From positions 248,001 to 312,000 of the forward strand of contig JADJFC010000004.1 of NCBI GenBank assembly GCA_016708785.1: 64,000 nt of DNA. The letters run 5' to 3'. How positions within the stretch are numbered: the first letter of the stretch is position 1; each line of letters opens with the position of its first letter. This document shows, piece after piece, positions 9,888 to 20,764 of the stretch. The stretch is from Bacteroidota bacterium (lineage in GTDB: Bacteria > Bacteroidota > Bacteroidia > AKYH767-A > 2013-40CM-41-45). Below the pieces are notes generated by a model. That model saw nothing but the letters and a program-made list of their open reading frames with translations, did no database searches and had not been told where the DNA came from. A program made the translations under genes and the position numbers.

Positions 9888-9915
9888 AAAAAGGCAACAT
9901 AGTTTGCCTTTTTTT
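9888..9915 (+). terminator. Rho-independent terminator
   Basis: Stem GGCAA/TTGCC (9893-9897 with 9904-9908), extended by A-T pairs, a six-base loop and a run of T. Follows the mini T9SS protein. Confidence 0.8.
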
Positions 9916-10099
9916 ATGGACTTAATTTGTGTAAAAGACGGAATAATATTTCCACTTAGGCAGACATTTTGTCTCAGTAATTTAATTTAGCCTGTCAATT
10001 TGTACTGATTTAAATCAAAATGGCTTTTTGGCAATTGTTTTGACCGAACTTGTGCGTTGATCTAAATAGGATTAGCATTACATTTTTAAAACCACGGAT

Positions 10100-12712
10100 A
10101 TGAACCAGAACAACTTCACAATTAAATCGCAAGAAGCTGTACAGACTGCTCAACAATTTGCAGAAGCGAACGGACAGCAATCTTTAGAACCCTCTCATTT
10201 GTTAAAGGGAATTTTTTCAGTCGATGAGAACGTTCTTCCATTCATTTTTAAAAAGATCAATGTGAACATTGATAAGTTGATGGATGAAAATGAGAAAATC
10301 ATCACGTCAATTCCTAAAGTTGATGGTGGCAGAATTTATCTTTCTGACGATTTAAATAAAGTTTTTCAGAAAGCAACAACAATAGCGAAAGACTTGGGTG
10401 ATGAGTTTATTTCACTTGAGCATTTATTTCTGGCTATGATTGCAGGAAAAGACAAAGTTTCAACTTTATTGAAATCAAATGGAATTAATGAGAAAGATGT
10501 AAAAGCTGCAGTTAAAGAATTACGGAAGGGAAGTAAAGTTACAAGTGCAAGTGCGGAAGAAACTTATAACTCTCTGAATAAATATGCAAAGAACCTGAAT
10601 GAACTTGCTCGTAACGGAAAGTTAGATCCTGTAATTGGTCGTGATGAAGAGATTCGAAGGGTACTTCAGATTTTATCCCGTCGTACGAAAAACAATCCAA
10701 TATTGATCGGAGAGCCGGGAGTTGGAAAGACAGCAATTGCAGAAGGCCTTGCTCATCGTATTATCGATGGAGATGTTCCTGAGAATTTAAAACAGAAGCA
10801 GATATTTTCATTAGATATGGGTTCGCTGATTGCAGGAGCAAAATATAAAGGCGAGTTCGAAGAAAGATTAAAGTCAGTTGTAAAAGAAGTTATTTCCGCA
10901 GAAGGTGATATCGTTCTTTTTATAGATGAGATCCATACATTGGTTGGTGCTGGTGGCGGTGAAGGTGCAATGGATGCGGCGAATATTTTAAAGCCCGCAT
11001 TAGCAAGAGGAGAACTTCGGGCAATTGGAGCTACTACCCTAGCTGAATACCAAAAATATGTTGAAAAAGACAAAGCATTAGAGCGCCGATTTCAGAAAGT
11101 GATGGTTGAAGAACCATCGACCGAAGATGCAATTTCTATTTTACGTGGATTGAAAGAACGCTACGAGACGCATCATAAAGTAAGAATCAAGGATGAAGCG
11201 ATCATTGCCGCCGTTGAATTAAGTGAACGTTATATTTCAGATCGTTTTCTTCCTGACAAAGCAATTGATCTGGTTGATGAAGCTGCAGCAAAATTGAGAT
11301 TAGAGATTGATTCTGTTCCGGAGGAATTAGATGAGATGAATAGAAGGATCATGCAACTTGAGATTGAAAGAGAAGCTATCAAACGGGAAAAAGATGAAAG
11401 AAAACTGAATGAACTGAATGAAGATATTGCAAATCTTAATGAAGAAAGAAATCAATTAAAAGCGAAGTGGGAATCCGAAAAGCAAATTGTTCAAGGGATA
11501 CAAAGTTCAAAAGAAAAAGTTGAAGCCTTAAAACTGGAAGCTGAGCAGGCTGAACGTGCAGGTGATTATGGTCGTGTAGCGGAAATCCGTTATGGTAAGA
11601 TTGGTGAAGTTGAGGCCAAATTAAAAGAATTGGAAAATCAGTTAGGCACGATGCAAAGTGAGAAAGCATTGATCAAAGAAGAAGTAGATTCAGAAGATAT
11701 TGCTGAAGTTGTTTCTCGTTGGACCGGAATTCCTGTGAACAGAATGTTGCAAAGTGAAAGAGAGAAATTGCTTCACCTGGAGGATGAATTACACAAACGT
11801 GTCATTGGACAAGAAGAAGCCATTGCTGCGTTAAGCGATGCAGTAAGAAGAAGTCGTGCCGGTTTGCAAGATGCTAAGAAACCAATTGGTTCATTTATCT
11901 TTTTAGGAACGACAGGTGTTGGAAAAACTGAGTTAGCAAAAGCACTTGCTGAGTTTTTGTTCAACGATGAAAATTCAATGACAAGGATCGATATGAGTGA
12001 ATATCAGGAAAGGCATACAGTATCAAGATTGATTGGTGCTCCTCCGGGATATGTTGGTTATGATGAAGGTGGGCAATTGACTGAAGCAGTCAGACGTCGC
12101 CCCTATTCTGTCGTCTTGTTAGATGAGATAGAGAAAGCGCATCCGGATGTATTCAATATTCTTCTTCAGGTTCTTGATGATGGTCGATTAACGGATAATA
12201 AGGGAAGAACAGCAAGCTTTAAAAATACTATCATCATAATGACTTCCAATATTGGATCTCATCTAATCCAAGAAAGTTTTGATGATTTAGATGCGATCAA
12301 TCATGATGAAGTTGTGTCCAAGACAAAAGTAAAGGTCTTTGATTTGTTGAAGAAAACAATTCGCCCTGAATTCCTCAATAGAATTGATGAGATCATAATG
12401 TTCCAGCCTTTGAATCGTGAGGAGGTAAAACAAATTGTCAGAATTCAATTTGAAGGTCTAAAAGAATTGTTGAAGCAGAACAACATGACGATCACTGCAA
12501 CAGAAGAAGCAATTGAATGGTTATCACAACTAGGTTTTGATCCTCAATTTGGTGCTCGTCCACTGAAAAGAGTGATACAGAAAAAAGTGCTGAATGAGCT
12601 TTCAAAACAGATTCTTGCAGGGAAGATCGTGAAGGATGCCGAGATCGAACTGAGGTTGAACAAAAAGAATGAATTTGAATTTGTCAATTTAGCTAAATCA
12701 ATGGTATTCTAA
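10100..12712 (+). CDS. clpB: ATP-dependent disaggregase ClpB
   Basis: 870 aa, full length. Order: ClpN repeats (1-145), AAA1 with Walker A GEPGVGKT (~204), the coiled-coil M domain (~405-520), AAA2 with Walker A GTTGVGKT (~603), and a C-terminal D2-small domain with FGARPLKR. It extracts polypeptides from aggregates with DnaK. There is no IGF/L loop for ClpP, which separates it from ClpA/ClpC. A monocistronic unit: 242 nt of upstream spacer and its own terminator. Confidence 0.97.
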   Translation: MNQNNFTIKSQEAVQTAQQFAEANGQQSLEPSHLLKGIFSVDENVLPFIFKKINVNIDKLMDENEKIITSIPKVDGGRIYLSDDLNKVFQKATTIAKDLGDEFISLEHLFLAMIAGKDKVSTLLKSNGINEKDVKAAVKELRKGSKVTSASAEETYNSLNKYAKNLNELARNGKLDPVIGRDEEIRRVLQILSRRTKNNPILIGEPGVGKTAIAEGLAHRIIDGDVPENLKQKQIFSLDMGSLIAGAKYKGEFEERLKSVVKEVISAEGDIVLFIDEIHTLVGAGGGEGAMDAANILKPALARGELRAIGATTLAEYQKYVEKDKALERRFQKVMVEEPSTEDAISILRGLKERYETHHKVRIKDEAIIAAVELSERYISDRFLPDKAIDLVDEAAAKLRLEIDSVPEELDEMNRRIMQLEIEREAIKREKDERKLNELNEDIANLNEERNQLKAKWESEKQIVQGIQSSKEKVEALKLEAEQAERAGDYGRVAEIRYGKIGEVEAKLKELENQLGTMQSEKALIKEEVDSEDIAEVVSRWTGIPVNRMLQSEREKLLHLEDELHKRVIGQEEAIAALSDAVRRSRAGLQDAKKPIGSFIFLGTTGVGKTELAKALAEFLFNDENSMTRIDMSEYQERHTVSRLIGAPPGYVGYDEGGQLTEAVRRRPYSVVLLDEIEKAHPDVFNILLQVLDDGRLTDNKGRTASFKNTIIIMTSNIGSHLIQESFDDLDAINHDEVVSKTKVKVFDLLKKTIRPEFLNRIDEIIMFQPLNREEVKQIVRIQFEGLKELLKQNNMTITATEEAIEWLSQLGFDPQFGARPLKRVIQKKVLNELSKQILAGKIVKDAEIELRLNKKNEFEFVNLAKSMVF

Positions 12713-12750
12713 TTGGAACTTAGATAAATTAAATGCTTAAAAAAAGTATA

Positions 12751-12778
12751 AAAACCGTCCTTTGAGGCGGTTTTTTTT
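12751..12778 (+). terminator. Terminator of clpB
   Basis: Stem AACCGTC/GGCGGTT with one G-U pair, short loop, followed by eight T. Confidence 0.85.
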
Positions 12779-12810
12779 GGTAGAAACGCTTTACTTCAAC
12801 TTTTCTATCG

Positions 12811-12818
12811 TATTTTTG
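12811..12818 (+). promoter_or_regulatory. -7 promoter box of the dienelactone hydrolase gene
   Basis: TATTTTTG fits TAnnTTTG, 18 nt before the ATG at 12837. No clear -33 TTG. Confidence 0.5.
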
Positions 12819-12836
12819 TTTTACTAAAAAAAATTT

Positions 12837-13672
12837 ATGAAAAACACCTTCATTTTATTTGCAGTTTTTGCTGCATTTAGCACAGCTCAAGGGCAATCTT
12901 GCTGTACAAAAAATACAGATCAGTCATTTCCACAATTGGCCATGACCGACGGGTTTGCTGCTGCACATCTAGAACCACTTCCATTTACAGATGAGAAACC
13001 TAACGGAAAAAATATCATTCTTAACATAAAAGGTCAAAACCCGGGTAAAGCCTATGTAATTATGTCCGAAGCCCCTACAAAAAATTGGATATTCGTTTAT
13101 CATGAGTGGTGGGGATTGAATGATTATATTCGTAAGGAAGCAGATAAACTCCAGACAACATTAGGGAACGTTAATGTTATTGCAATTGACTTATTTGATG
13201 GTAAAGTTGCAGATGATGCTAAGGCCGCTCAGGAATTATCTTCAAATTTAAATGATGCTCGTGCCAGAAGCATTATAAAAGTGCATTAAATTATGTTGGC
13301 AATGATATGAGAATAGTTTCTTTAGGTTGGTGCTTTGGTGGTGGATGGTCTCTGCAATCAGCATTGCTTGAAGGTCAAAGTGCTGTTGGATGTGTAATGT
13401 ATTATGGCGTACCTGAAAATGATGTTAAAAAATTGAAAACTTTAAAATGTGACATTTTGGGTATTTTTGCTACAAATGATGATTTCATAGACAAGGATAT
13501 GGTAAGTAAATTTCAAACGAATCTGGAGACAGCAGGAGTAAAAAACACTATTCAATTTTATGAAGCAAATCATGCGTTTGCGAATCCAAGTAATCCAAAG
13601 CATGATGTAGAGGCAACCAGATCTGCATATGAATTAGTTCTAACTTACTTAAAAGAAAAATTTGCTAATTAA
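12837..13672 (+). CDS. Secreted dienelactone hydrolase family protein (one-base frameshift)
   Basis: Two overlapping reading frames (12837-13289 and 13307-13672) make one alpha/beta-hydrolase of 278 aa when one A is added to the A4 run at about 13277-13280. A signal peptide ends near AQGQ. The restored protein has the YHEWWGL oxyanion region, nucleophile Cys in GWCFGG, acidic residue in FATNDDFID and catalytic His in NHAFANP, which is the DLH triad. Substrate unknown. The break looks like a sequencing deletion (see findings). Confidence 0.8.
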
Positions 13673-13731
13673 TAATTCTAATTTCGAAGTAATTAAACAT
13701 TAAAATTTTAATGTTTAACTACTTTTTGCTA

Positions 13732-15132
13732 ATGAGAAAAGTACTCTCAATTCTAGCTTTAATTTTTTGCGAATTCTCCTTCGGGCAACCAAATTCATTT
13801 GTCAAATTTTCAGGTCCACCTCAGCTTATAAGTTATGGACATGGCGTCCACCAATCTTTATCAGGTTCAATTTATTTGGCCGGTTATGGTGATGATGTTT
13901 CAACGTTATATTCACTCATTTCATTCACAAAATTTGATGAATTTGGAAGTGAGATCGATACAAAATACTACGGTGATTCACTGCACCACTTCATGTTGAT
14001 GAGAATGCTTGCAATCAACGACAACAGTTTTTTGTTAGTTGGAAGTAAAATGATTCATGGTGGCAATAATAATCCTTATGCACTTTTAATTGACTCGACG
14101 GGTTCTGTGATCTGGGAAAATTCCAGTACATCAACTTTTAATTCCTGGTTTACAGGTGTTAGCAAATTCCCTAATGGAAATCTTGTCTTTTCAGGGGCTG
14201 CTACAGATACACTGAATGGTGATCTCAATTTATTCGGTGTGATCACGGATAGTCTTGGCTCAACTTTACATTCATTTTCATTTGGAGATGTTGGCTTCAA
14301 TGAGACGAGCGAAAATTGTTTGGTGACCAATGAAGGGACAATAGTGGTATGCGGAGATAAACTCATTAATACTTCTATTGTTAATCCTTATGTTGTCGCT
14401 TTTGACAGTACGGGAAATTATTTGTGGGATATGACCATTGGATCGCATCTTAACAGTGGAAGCAAGAATTTATTTATTGACCGTAGTAATAATGTTATCG
14501 TTATTGGTGAATCTGCAACTACTTCAAGTCCTCAGTTTGATATTCAAATTTCAAAAATCGATGTTGCCTCTGCCTCTGTCGTATGGATGAAATTACTACA
14601 AGGAACAGATATGAGTGATGCAGGATTTGCGCTAAGTGAAACGGTCGATGGTCATTATGTAGTAGCAGGATACGGTCATGATTCTATATATTCTACGAAA
14701 AGGGTTGTGATGATTGTTACTGATACCAGTGGAAATGAATTGTCAAAACAATACTTTGGAAGTTCCCCTATCAATATTGGTTATGAAATTTGTCCTTCAA
14801 TTTATGGAGGATTTCTTATTGCAGGAGCTGACTTTGTTAATAATCAAGAGATATTGATCTATCAGAAGGAACTTGGAATTGGAATTGAAGAGGTGAATGA
14901 ATTTTCAACAAGTGTATATCCCAATCCCATTTCCGTAAATTCAAAAATTAATTTTTCAGATCCAATCGATCAATTTACATTATTAAGTATTTCGGGGCAA
15001 TTAATTTTTTCGAAAAGATTTGATTATCCTATTTCATCGTTCATGCTTCCATTCATAACCAGCGGAGTTTATTTTTTAGAACTTGAGCAAAGGGGGAAAC
15101 GTTTTCAATCTATCCTAACGGTAACTGAATGA
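13732..15132 (+). CDS. Secreted T9SS-sorted propeller-like protein
   Basis: 466 aa from the ATG at 13732. The frame opens seven codons earlier, but the signal peptide (MRKVLSILALIFCEFSFGQ) starts here. The middle contains repeated 'D..G....W' and 'G...DS.G' strands like a PQQ/SBBP propeller. Residues ~390-466 are a T9SS type A sorting domain (VYPNPIS..., ISGQLIF, SGVYFLEL, KRFQSILTV). Exported to the cell surface; function unknown. The stop overlaps the recQ start in ATGA. Confidence 0.82.
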   Translation: MRKVLSILALIFCEFSFGQPNSFVKFSGPPQLISYGHGVHQSLSGSIYLAGYGDDVSTLYSLISFTKFDEFGSEIDTKYYGDSLHHFMLMRMLAINDNSFLLVGSKMIHGGNNNPYALLIDSTGSVIWENSSTSTFNSWFTGVSKFPNGNLVFSGAATDTLNGDLNLFGVITDSLGSTLHSFSFGDVGFNETSENCLVTNEGTIVVCGDKLINTSIVNPYVVAFDSTGNYLWDMTIGSHLNSGSKNLFIDRSNNVIVIGESATTSSPQFDIQISKIDVASASVVWMKLLQGTDMSDAGFALSETVDGHYVVAGYGHDSIYSTKRVVMIVTDTSGNELSKQYFGSSPINIGYEICPSIYGGFLIAGADFVNNQEILIYQKELGIGIEEVNEFSTSVYPNPISVNSKINFSDPIDQFTLLSISGQLIFSKRFDYPISSFMLPFITSGVYFLELEQRGKRFQSILTVTE

Positions 15133-17039
15133 AGAATCGCATTCAGCAGATATTGAATCAATATTGGGGTCACAGTACTTTTCGTCCTTTGCAAGAGGAT
15201 ATAATTTTATCTGTTCTGGAAGGGAAAGATACTCTGGCATTGCTTCCAACCGGTGGCGGGAAATCTATTTGTTTTCAGGTTCCCGCGCTAGCTCAGGATG
15301 GGATATGTATTGTTATTTCGCCATTAATAGCGTTGATGAAAGATCAGGTTGCCAATTTGCGAAATAAAGGTATCCCGGCAGTTTCAATAGTTTCAGGAAT
15401 GAGTAAAAATGAAATTGACATTGCTTTGGATAATTGCATTTATGGGAAAGAAAAGTTTTTATATGTTTCTCCGGAAAGGTTAACTTCTGAATTGTTCATT
15501 GAGCGATTGAAGTTAATGAAAGTAAACTTATTGGCAATAGACGAAGCCCACTGTATTTCTCAATGGGGATATGATTTTCGTCCCTCCTACTTACAGTTAG
15601 CAGCTATAAGGAAGCATCTTCCGAATGTTCCTGTGCTTGCATTGACCGCTACCGCGACTAAGAATGTAGAAATCGATATTCAGGAAAAGCTGGCTTTCAC
15701 AGATGCTAATGTATTTAAGAAAAGTTTTGAGCGAAAAAACCTTGCTTATATTGTCTTATATGAGGAAGACAAATTTGGACGATTACTTAAGATCGCTAAC
15801 AGTTTAAAGGGCATTGGTGTTGTGTATGTAAGGACAAGAAAACGTACCAAGGAGATCGCTGATTTCTTGAAACGCAATAAAATTTCCGCTGAAGCATACA
15901 ATGCAGGAATGACCAGTGTCGATCGAAGTAAAGTGCAAGATAATTGGATGAAAGAAAAAACACGGATCGTTGTTGCTACCAATGCTTTTGGAATGGGTAT
16001 CGATAAAGGTAATGTCCGATTTGTTGTACATGTAGATTCCCCCGAAAGTCTGGAGGCTTATTATCAGGAAGCGGGACGTGCGGGACGTGACGAAGAAAAA
16101 GCGTACGGAATACTCCTCTTTAATAGCAATGACAGAGAAGAATTAGAACAAAGAATAGATCAAAATTTCCCTGAACTATCGAAGATAAAAGCTGTTTACC
16201 AGGCGTTGGGAAATTACTTTCAGTTACCTGTCGATTCAGGGAAGGGAGTTAATTTTGATTTTGATCTTTACAATTTCTGCAATAACTATAATCTTAATAT
16301 GAGTGAGACATATAGTTGCCTTAAAATTCTTGAATTGCAGGGATTGATTGCTATGAATGATTCTGTTGCACTGCAGTCGAGAATTCATTTTTCAATTCGT
16401 GCAAATGATCTTTATGAGTTTCAGGTAAAGAATCCAAAATTTGACAATTTCATTAAAGTAATTTTAAGACTTTATGAAGGTGTATTTGATGAGTATATCA
16501 GTATTAATGAATCAGAAATTGCATTGCGTGCAACTATGACAATTGAAGAGGCAAGGCTAACTTTAGTTACGCTTCAAAAACTTCATATTTTGAATTTTAT
16601 ACCTTTTACCGACAAGCCACAATTAACTTATATTGAATCCCGCATTGAACAGAAAAACTTGTTGATTGATAAAGAAAATTTAATTGAAAGGAAAAAGAGA
16701 TTCATAGAACGTGCTCGATCATTTTTGCATTATGCTGAAACGGAAAATCGTTGCAGAAGTCAAATGCTGGTAGCTTATTTTGGTGAGAACAATACAGAAC
16801 GTTGCGGGGTTTGTGATTATTGTCTGGAAAGAAATAAGACAGGAGTTTCCGATTTGGAATTCAATGAAATTTCTATGCGTATTAAAACGATCCTAAAGGA
16901 TGATTCAATTGGTTTGCCGGAATTGATCGCAAAACTTCGTCCGGCCGGTGAAGAAAGTACTTTGAAAGTAATTGAATGGTTGGTAGATAATGAGCAGATT
17001 TTCTATACAGAGCAGGAAAAACTTTCAGCTACCAAGTAG
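15129..17039 (+). CDS. recQ: ATP-dependent DNA helicase RecQ
   Basis: 636 aa. Helicase motif I LLPTGGGKS (~37-45), DEAH box in IDEAHCISQWGYDFRP (~137) and motif VI QEAGRAGRDE identify RecQ. A zinc-binding segment with four Cys follows (CRSQM...CGVCDYC, ~540-565), then a winged-helix region; the extreme C-terminus is short and lacks an obvious HRDC domain. A 3'-5' helicase in recombination and fork repair. Its ATG overlaps the preceding stop codon. Confidence 0.95.
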   Translation: MKNRIQQILNQYWGHSTFRPLQEDIILSVLEGKDTLALLPTGGGKSICFQVPALAQDGICIVISPLIALMKDQVANLRNKGIPAVSIVSGMSKNEIDIALDNCIYGKEKFLYVSPERLTSELFIERLKLMKVNLLAIDEAHCISQWGYDFRPSYLQLAAIRKHLPNVPVLALTATATKNVEIDIQEKLAFTDANVFKKSFERKNLAYIVLYEEDKFGRLLKIANSLKGIGVVYVRTRKRTKEIADFLKRNKISAEAYNAGMTSVDRSKVQDNWMKEKTRIVVATNAFGMGIDKGNVRFVVHVDSPESLEAYYQEAGRAGRDEEKAYGILLFNSNDREELEQRIDQNFPELSKIKAVYQALGNYFQLPVDSGKGVNFDFDLYNFCNNYNLNMSETYSCLKILELQGLIAMNDSVALQSRIHFSIRANDLYEFQVKNPKFDNFIKVILRLYEGVFDEYISINESEIALRATMTIEEARLTLVTLQKLHILNFIPFTDKPQLTYIESRIEQKNLLIDKENLIERKKRFIERARSFLHYAETENRCRSQMLVAYFGENNTERCGVCDYCLERNKTGVSDLEFNEISMRIKTILKDDSIGLPELIAKLRPAGEESTLKVIEWLVDNEQIFYTEQEKLSATK

Positions 17040-17091
17040 CCAATTCTCCACTTTGTAGTGCAATTCAACATTTTTCGTGATTAAAAAATCG

Positions 17092-17099
17092 TACTTTTG
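17092..17099 (+). promoter_or_regulatory. -7 box very close to the rlmI-like start
   Basis: TACTTTTG fits TAnnTTTG exactly. Only six nt separate it from the ATG at 17106, so the transcript would be leaderless or nearly so. Confidence 0.5.
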
Positions 17100-17105
17100 G
17101 CCGAT

Positions 17106-18288
17106 ATGAAAAATTACGTGAAAATTATATTGCAACCGAAGAAAGACAGATCGTTGAGACTATTTCACCCTTGGGTTTTTTCAGGAGCAATCGCGAAGGT
17201 GGATGGCGATCCAAAAGAAGGTGACATTGTAGAAGTGTATTCTCATGAAAACGAATACATGGCGACAGGTCATTTTCATAACGGCTCAATTAAAGTCAGA
17301 TTGTTTTCATTTACAAAAACCGATTGTAGTGAAGAGTTTTGGTATAGCAAATTTAAAAAGGCCTACGACAATCGTGAACGATTAGGAATAATTGGAAATA
17401 CAAAAACAAATATTTATCGATTGATCCATGCAGAAGGTGATGGAATGCCGGGATTAATCATTGATATTTATGGTTCTGTTGCAGTCATACAAACACACAC
17501 AGTTGGTATGCATGAACAGAAAGAACATTTTGTTTCTGCATTAAAGAAAATCTATGGAACCACTCTAGAAGCAATTTATGATAAGAGTGCAGAAACGATG
17601 AGTAAGCAGAATTCACTTATCATGGAAAATTCATTTTTGTACGGTTCACAGTCTGAATCTGAAGTTTTTGAGAATGATATTAAATTCTATGTGAATTGGG
17701 TGGAAGGCCAAAAAACGGGTTTCTTTATCGATCAGCGCGAAAACCGACAATTGCTTGCGAATTATTCAAAAGGAAAAAGAGTTTTAAATACGTTCTCCTA
17801 TTCAGGTGGCTTTTCGATGTATGCACTTGCGGCCGGAGCCACAGAAGTTCACTCAGTTGATAGTTCGAAAAAGCCGGTGAACTTTCTCTGAGAAATGCAG
17901 AATTGAATGGAGTTACAAACAGACACTTTTTCATGGTATGGATGCTTTTGATTTTCTTAAATCATCCAAAGAATTGTATGATATTGTTATACTTGATCCA
18001 CCGGCATTTGCCAAACATTTGTCTTCAGTAGACAAAGCGATGATTGGATATAGAAATCTGAATACAGAAGGATTCAATAAAGTGTTGCCCGGCGGTTTAC
18101 TTTTTACTTTTTCATGCTCACAGGTTATCGATAAAACGCTTTTCAGAAAAGTAGTTTTCCAGGCAGCTGCACAATCAAAAAGAAATGTAAGAATTCTTTA
18201 TCAGCTTACTCAGGGTCCTGACCATGCTATTAGTATTTATCATCCGGAAGGGGAATATTTGAAGGGCCTTGTCTTACAAGTAGATTGA
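17106..18288 (+). CDS. rlmI: 23S rRNA m5C methyltransferase, RlmI-like (two one-base frameshifts)
   Basis: Spans 17106-17891 and 17938-18288 plus a short middle frame. Adding one A to the A5 run at 17868-17872 and one T to the T5 run at 17927-17931 gives an uninterrupted protein of 394 aa. N-terminal PUA domain (KDRSLRLFHPWVFSGAI), GQKTGFFIDQRENR, SAM-binding LNTFSYSGGFSMYA and catalytic DPPAFAK are hallmarks of the RlmI/SAM-methyltransferase family, which modifies C1962 of 23S rRNA. The TTG at 17097 is in frame but overlaps the -7 box, so ATG 17106 is preferred. Confidence 0.85.
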
Positions 18289-18290
18289 TA

Positions 18291-19624
18291 ATGGCAATAG
18301 GTACTTCGTATAAAGAGATCGTCAAAATGGCAATGCCCGTTATTTTCGGGGCATTTGCTATGACTTTGGTTAATATTACGGACACGGCCTTTTTGGGGAG
18401 AATTGGAGAGACAGAACTTGGTGCATCAGCTGTTGGCGGGATATTGTATTTCGTTTTTGCCATGATTGGTGTCTCAATAGGTACAGGAACACAGATCATT
18501 ATTTCGAGAAGAAAAGGGGAAAACAATGATTCGTCGATAGGTCAGATCTTTGATCAAAGTATAATAATTCTCTTTATTACCGGTCTGGTATTATTTGTTT
18601 TTCTAAAGTGGATAGCTCCACCATTATTGCCACTTATTTTAAATCAGCCGGAGCTTGTAGAATCTACAAGAGAATTTCTTGCTTATCGTTCATATGGTAT
18701 CTTTTTATTTTGACCGCAACAGCATTTCGCTCACTATTCGTTGGGATTGCTTTGCCGAAAATTTATGGAACCTATTCATTTTTAATGGCAGGTATCAATA
18801 TTGTTTTAGGATATGCAATGATCTTTGGAAATTGGGGATTTCCCAAAATGGGAATTGCAGGAGCGGGCCTGGCTTCTTCCATAGCCGAACTACTTTCATT
18901 ACTATTTATCTGGGGATATACTTTTTTAAATAAAGGACTTAAGCAATATAAGGTATTCAAATTTGAATCTTTCAAAAAGGAATTGACAATTAAAATATTT
19001 GAGCTCTCCTCTCCTATTATCGTACAAAACCTGCTTTCAATGGGTGCCTGGTTTCTGTTCTTTGTATTTATTGAAAAGATAGGTTCGCATGAGCTGGCTA
19101 TTTCTAATATTGTTCGTGGTGCGTATATGATCAGTATGACTCCCTTTTGGGGCTTCTCTGTTGCTGCAAACAGTATGGTAAGTAATGTAATTGGTCAAGG
19201 CAAAAAGGAGGAAGTTTTGGGCTTGGTACAAAAGATCATCAAACTAACATTGGTTGTTTCATTACTCATGATTGTGGTCAATTTGATTTTTCCGGTTCAA
19301 ATACTTTCAATTTTTACAAATGATATTAAGCTTATCAATGATTCAATGGGATGTCTTCAGATCGTTGATATTGCATTGATTTTTTTCGGTTTTGCAATTG
19401 TGAGTATCAATGCAGTTAGCGGTACAGGTGCAACTAAGGTTGCTCTTTACATTGAGATCGCTGCAATTTTTATTTACATACTATATGCCTACTTAATGAC
19501 GTTTGTATTTAAGGGAACCGTTGAAATGGTTTGGTTCTCAGAAGTATTGTATTGGTTATTTGCCGGTGTTGTCTGTTACTGGTACATCCGCTCCGGAACG
19601 TGGAAGAAATTGAAAAATATTTGA
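18291..19624 (+). CDS. MATE family efflux transporter (one-base frameshift)
   Basis: The N-terminal frame ends at 18713 and the rest continues in another frame to 19624. One T added to the T5 run at 18702-18706 joins them into a 444-aa protein with about twelve membrane helices. N-terminal MAMPVIFGAFAMTLVNITDTAFLGRIG and GTQIIISRR are typical of MATE exporters driven by H+ or Na+. Start at ATG 18291; a TTG two codons earlier overlaps the rlmI stop codon. Substrate unknown; likely cotranscribed with rlmI. Confidence 0.85.
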
Positions 19625-19702
19625 GATTTAATTTTATCCTTTGAGATAAATACTTGCTTTCCAAATTCACAATAGTATTTAATAACTATTACAATTTATT
19701 AT

Positions 19703-19731
19703 TTTGTGCGCTTCTATGTCAGTTATCTTTG
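19703..19731 (+). promoter_or_regulatory. Promoter of fmt
   Basis: TTTG at 19703-19706 and TATCTTTG at 19724-19731, with 17 nt between. The box ends four nt before the ATG at 19736, which suggests a leaderless mRNA. Confidence 0.6.
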
Positions 19732-19735
19732 CAGC

Positions 19736-20698
19736 ATGTCGAACAAACCCTCAATTGTTTTTCTAGGAACGCCTGAATTTGCAGTTCCATCATTGGAAAT
19801 ATTGGTCGAAAATGGATATCCTATTTCCGCTGTCGTAACAGTGCCTGACAAACCAGCCGGTCGAGGTCAGAAATTGATTTCTTCACCGGTAAAAGTATTT
19901 GCCGAGAAGCATGGTTTAAAGGTGCTCCAGCCTGTTAGCTTAAAGGATGAATCATTTATTAATGAGTTAAAAGCTCTAAATGCAGATCTTCAGGTGGTCG
20001 TTGCTTTTAGAATGTTGCCGGAAGTGGTATGGAGTATGCCTCGATTGGGAACTTTCAATTTGCACGGCTCGTTATTGCCGCAATACAGAGGTGCTGCACC
20101 AATCAATTGGGCTGTGATCAATGGTGAGAAAAAGACAGGTGTGACAACTTTTTTTCTCAAACAAGAGATTGACACCGGAAATATTATTTTCAATCAGGAA
20201 ATTGAAATTACAAATGAAGACAATGCCGGAACGATTCATGATAAATTGATGGAGATTGGTTCTAAGCTTGTTTTAAAAACTGTACAAGCAATTGAAGTCG
20301 GGAAAGTTAAATCTATAGATCAGAATGCATTAACAAAAGATACTTTACGTTCTGCTCCAAAGTTAAATCGCGAGAATACACGATTATCTCTTACTAATTC
20401 TCCTGAGGAGGCAAGGAATTTTATCCGTGGATTGAGTCCTTATCCGGCTGCTCATGCTGAACTCTTTAATTCAAATGGCATTGGATTTTCGATAAAGATC
20501 TACGATGTCGATGCTGTTTCCGAAACACATCACTATCCTCCCGGCAAAATTGAAAGTGACAATAAAAGCTATATACATATTTATTTACCCGGTGGTTATA
20601 TTTCAATAAAGGAACTTCAGCTTTCAGGAAGAAATAAAATGAAGGTCAGGGATTTTCTGAATGGGGTTAAAATGGATGGGGATTGGAAGATCAACTAA
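19736..20698 (+). CDS. fmt: Methionyl-tRNA formyltransferase
   Basis: 320 aa from ATG 19736; the ten upstream codons of the frame overlap the promoter. IVFLGTPEFAVPSLE opens the formyltransferase fold. LHGSLLPQYRGAAPINWAVINGE and the Asp of QEIDTGNI are the catalytic blocks, and the C-terminal ~110 residues form the Fmt-specific OB-like domain. It formylates the initiator Met-tRNA. Confidence 0.95.
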   Translation: MSNKPSIVFLGTPEFAVPSLEILVENGYPISAVVTVPDKPAGRGQKLISSPVKVFAEKHGLKVLQPVSLKDESFINELKALNADLQVVVAFRMLPEVVWSMPRLGTFNLHGSLLPQYRGAAPINWAVINGEKKTGVTTFFLKQEIDTGNIIFNQEIEITNEDNAGTIHDKLMEIGSKLVLKTVQAIEVGKVKSIDQNALTKDTLRSAPKLNRENTRLSLTNSPEEARNFIRGLSPYPAAHAELFNSNGIGFSIKIYDVDAVSETHHYPPGKIESDNKSYIHIYLPGGYISIKELQLSGRNKMKVRDFLNGVKMDGDWKIN

Positions 20699-20737
20699 TA
20701 ACTTATAACGAATAACTAATAGTGAAGAATGAATCCC

Positions 20738-20757
20738 GATAGCTATTGGGATGAAGA
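20738..20757. repeat. Small intergenic palindrome
   Basis: The stretch ATCCCGATAG/CTATTGGGAT is a 20-bp near palindrome with one wobble position, in the 66 nt between fmt and the sirtuin gene. From memory, similar 'CCCGATAGCTATCGGG' words are common between genes in Bacteroidota. The flanks (gaagaatgaa) also recur near 40357. Confidence 0.5.
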
Positions 20758-20764
20758 ATGAAAA

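Noticed and set aside
13270..13320. Programmed -1 frameshifting to explain the split genes
   Set aside because: The breaks occur in unrelated housekeeping genes, share no X-XXY-YYZ slippery site or downstream pseudoknot, and always need one added base in a run. Missing bases explain them more simply.
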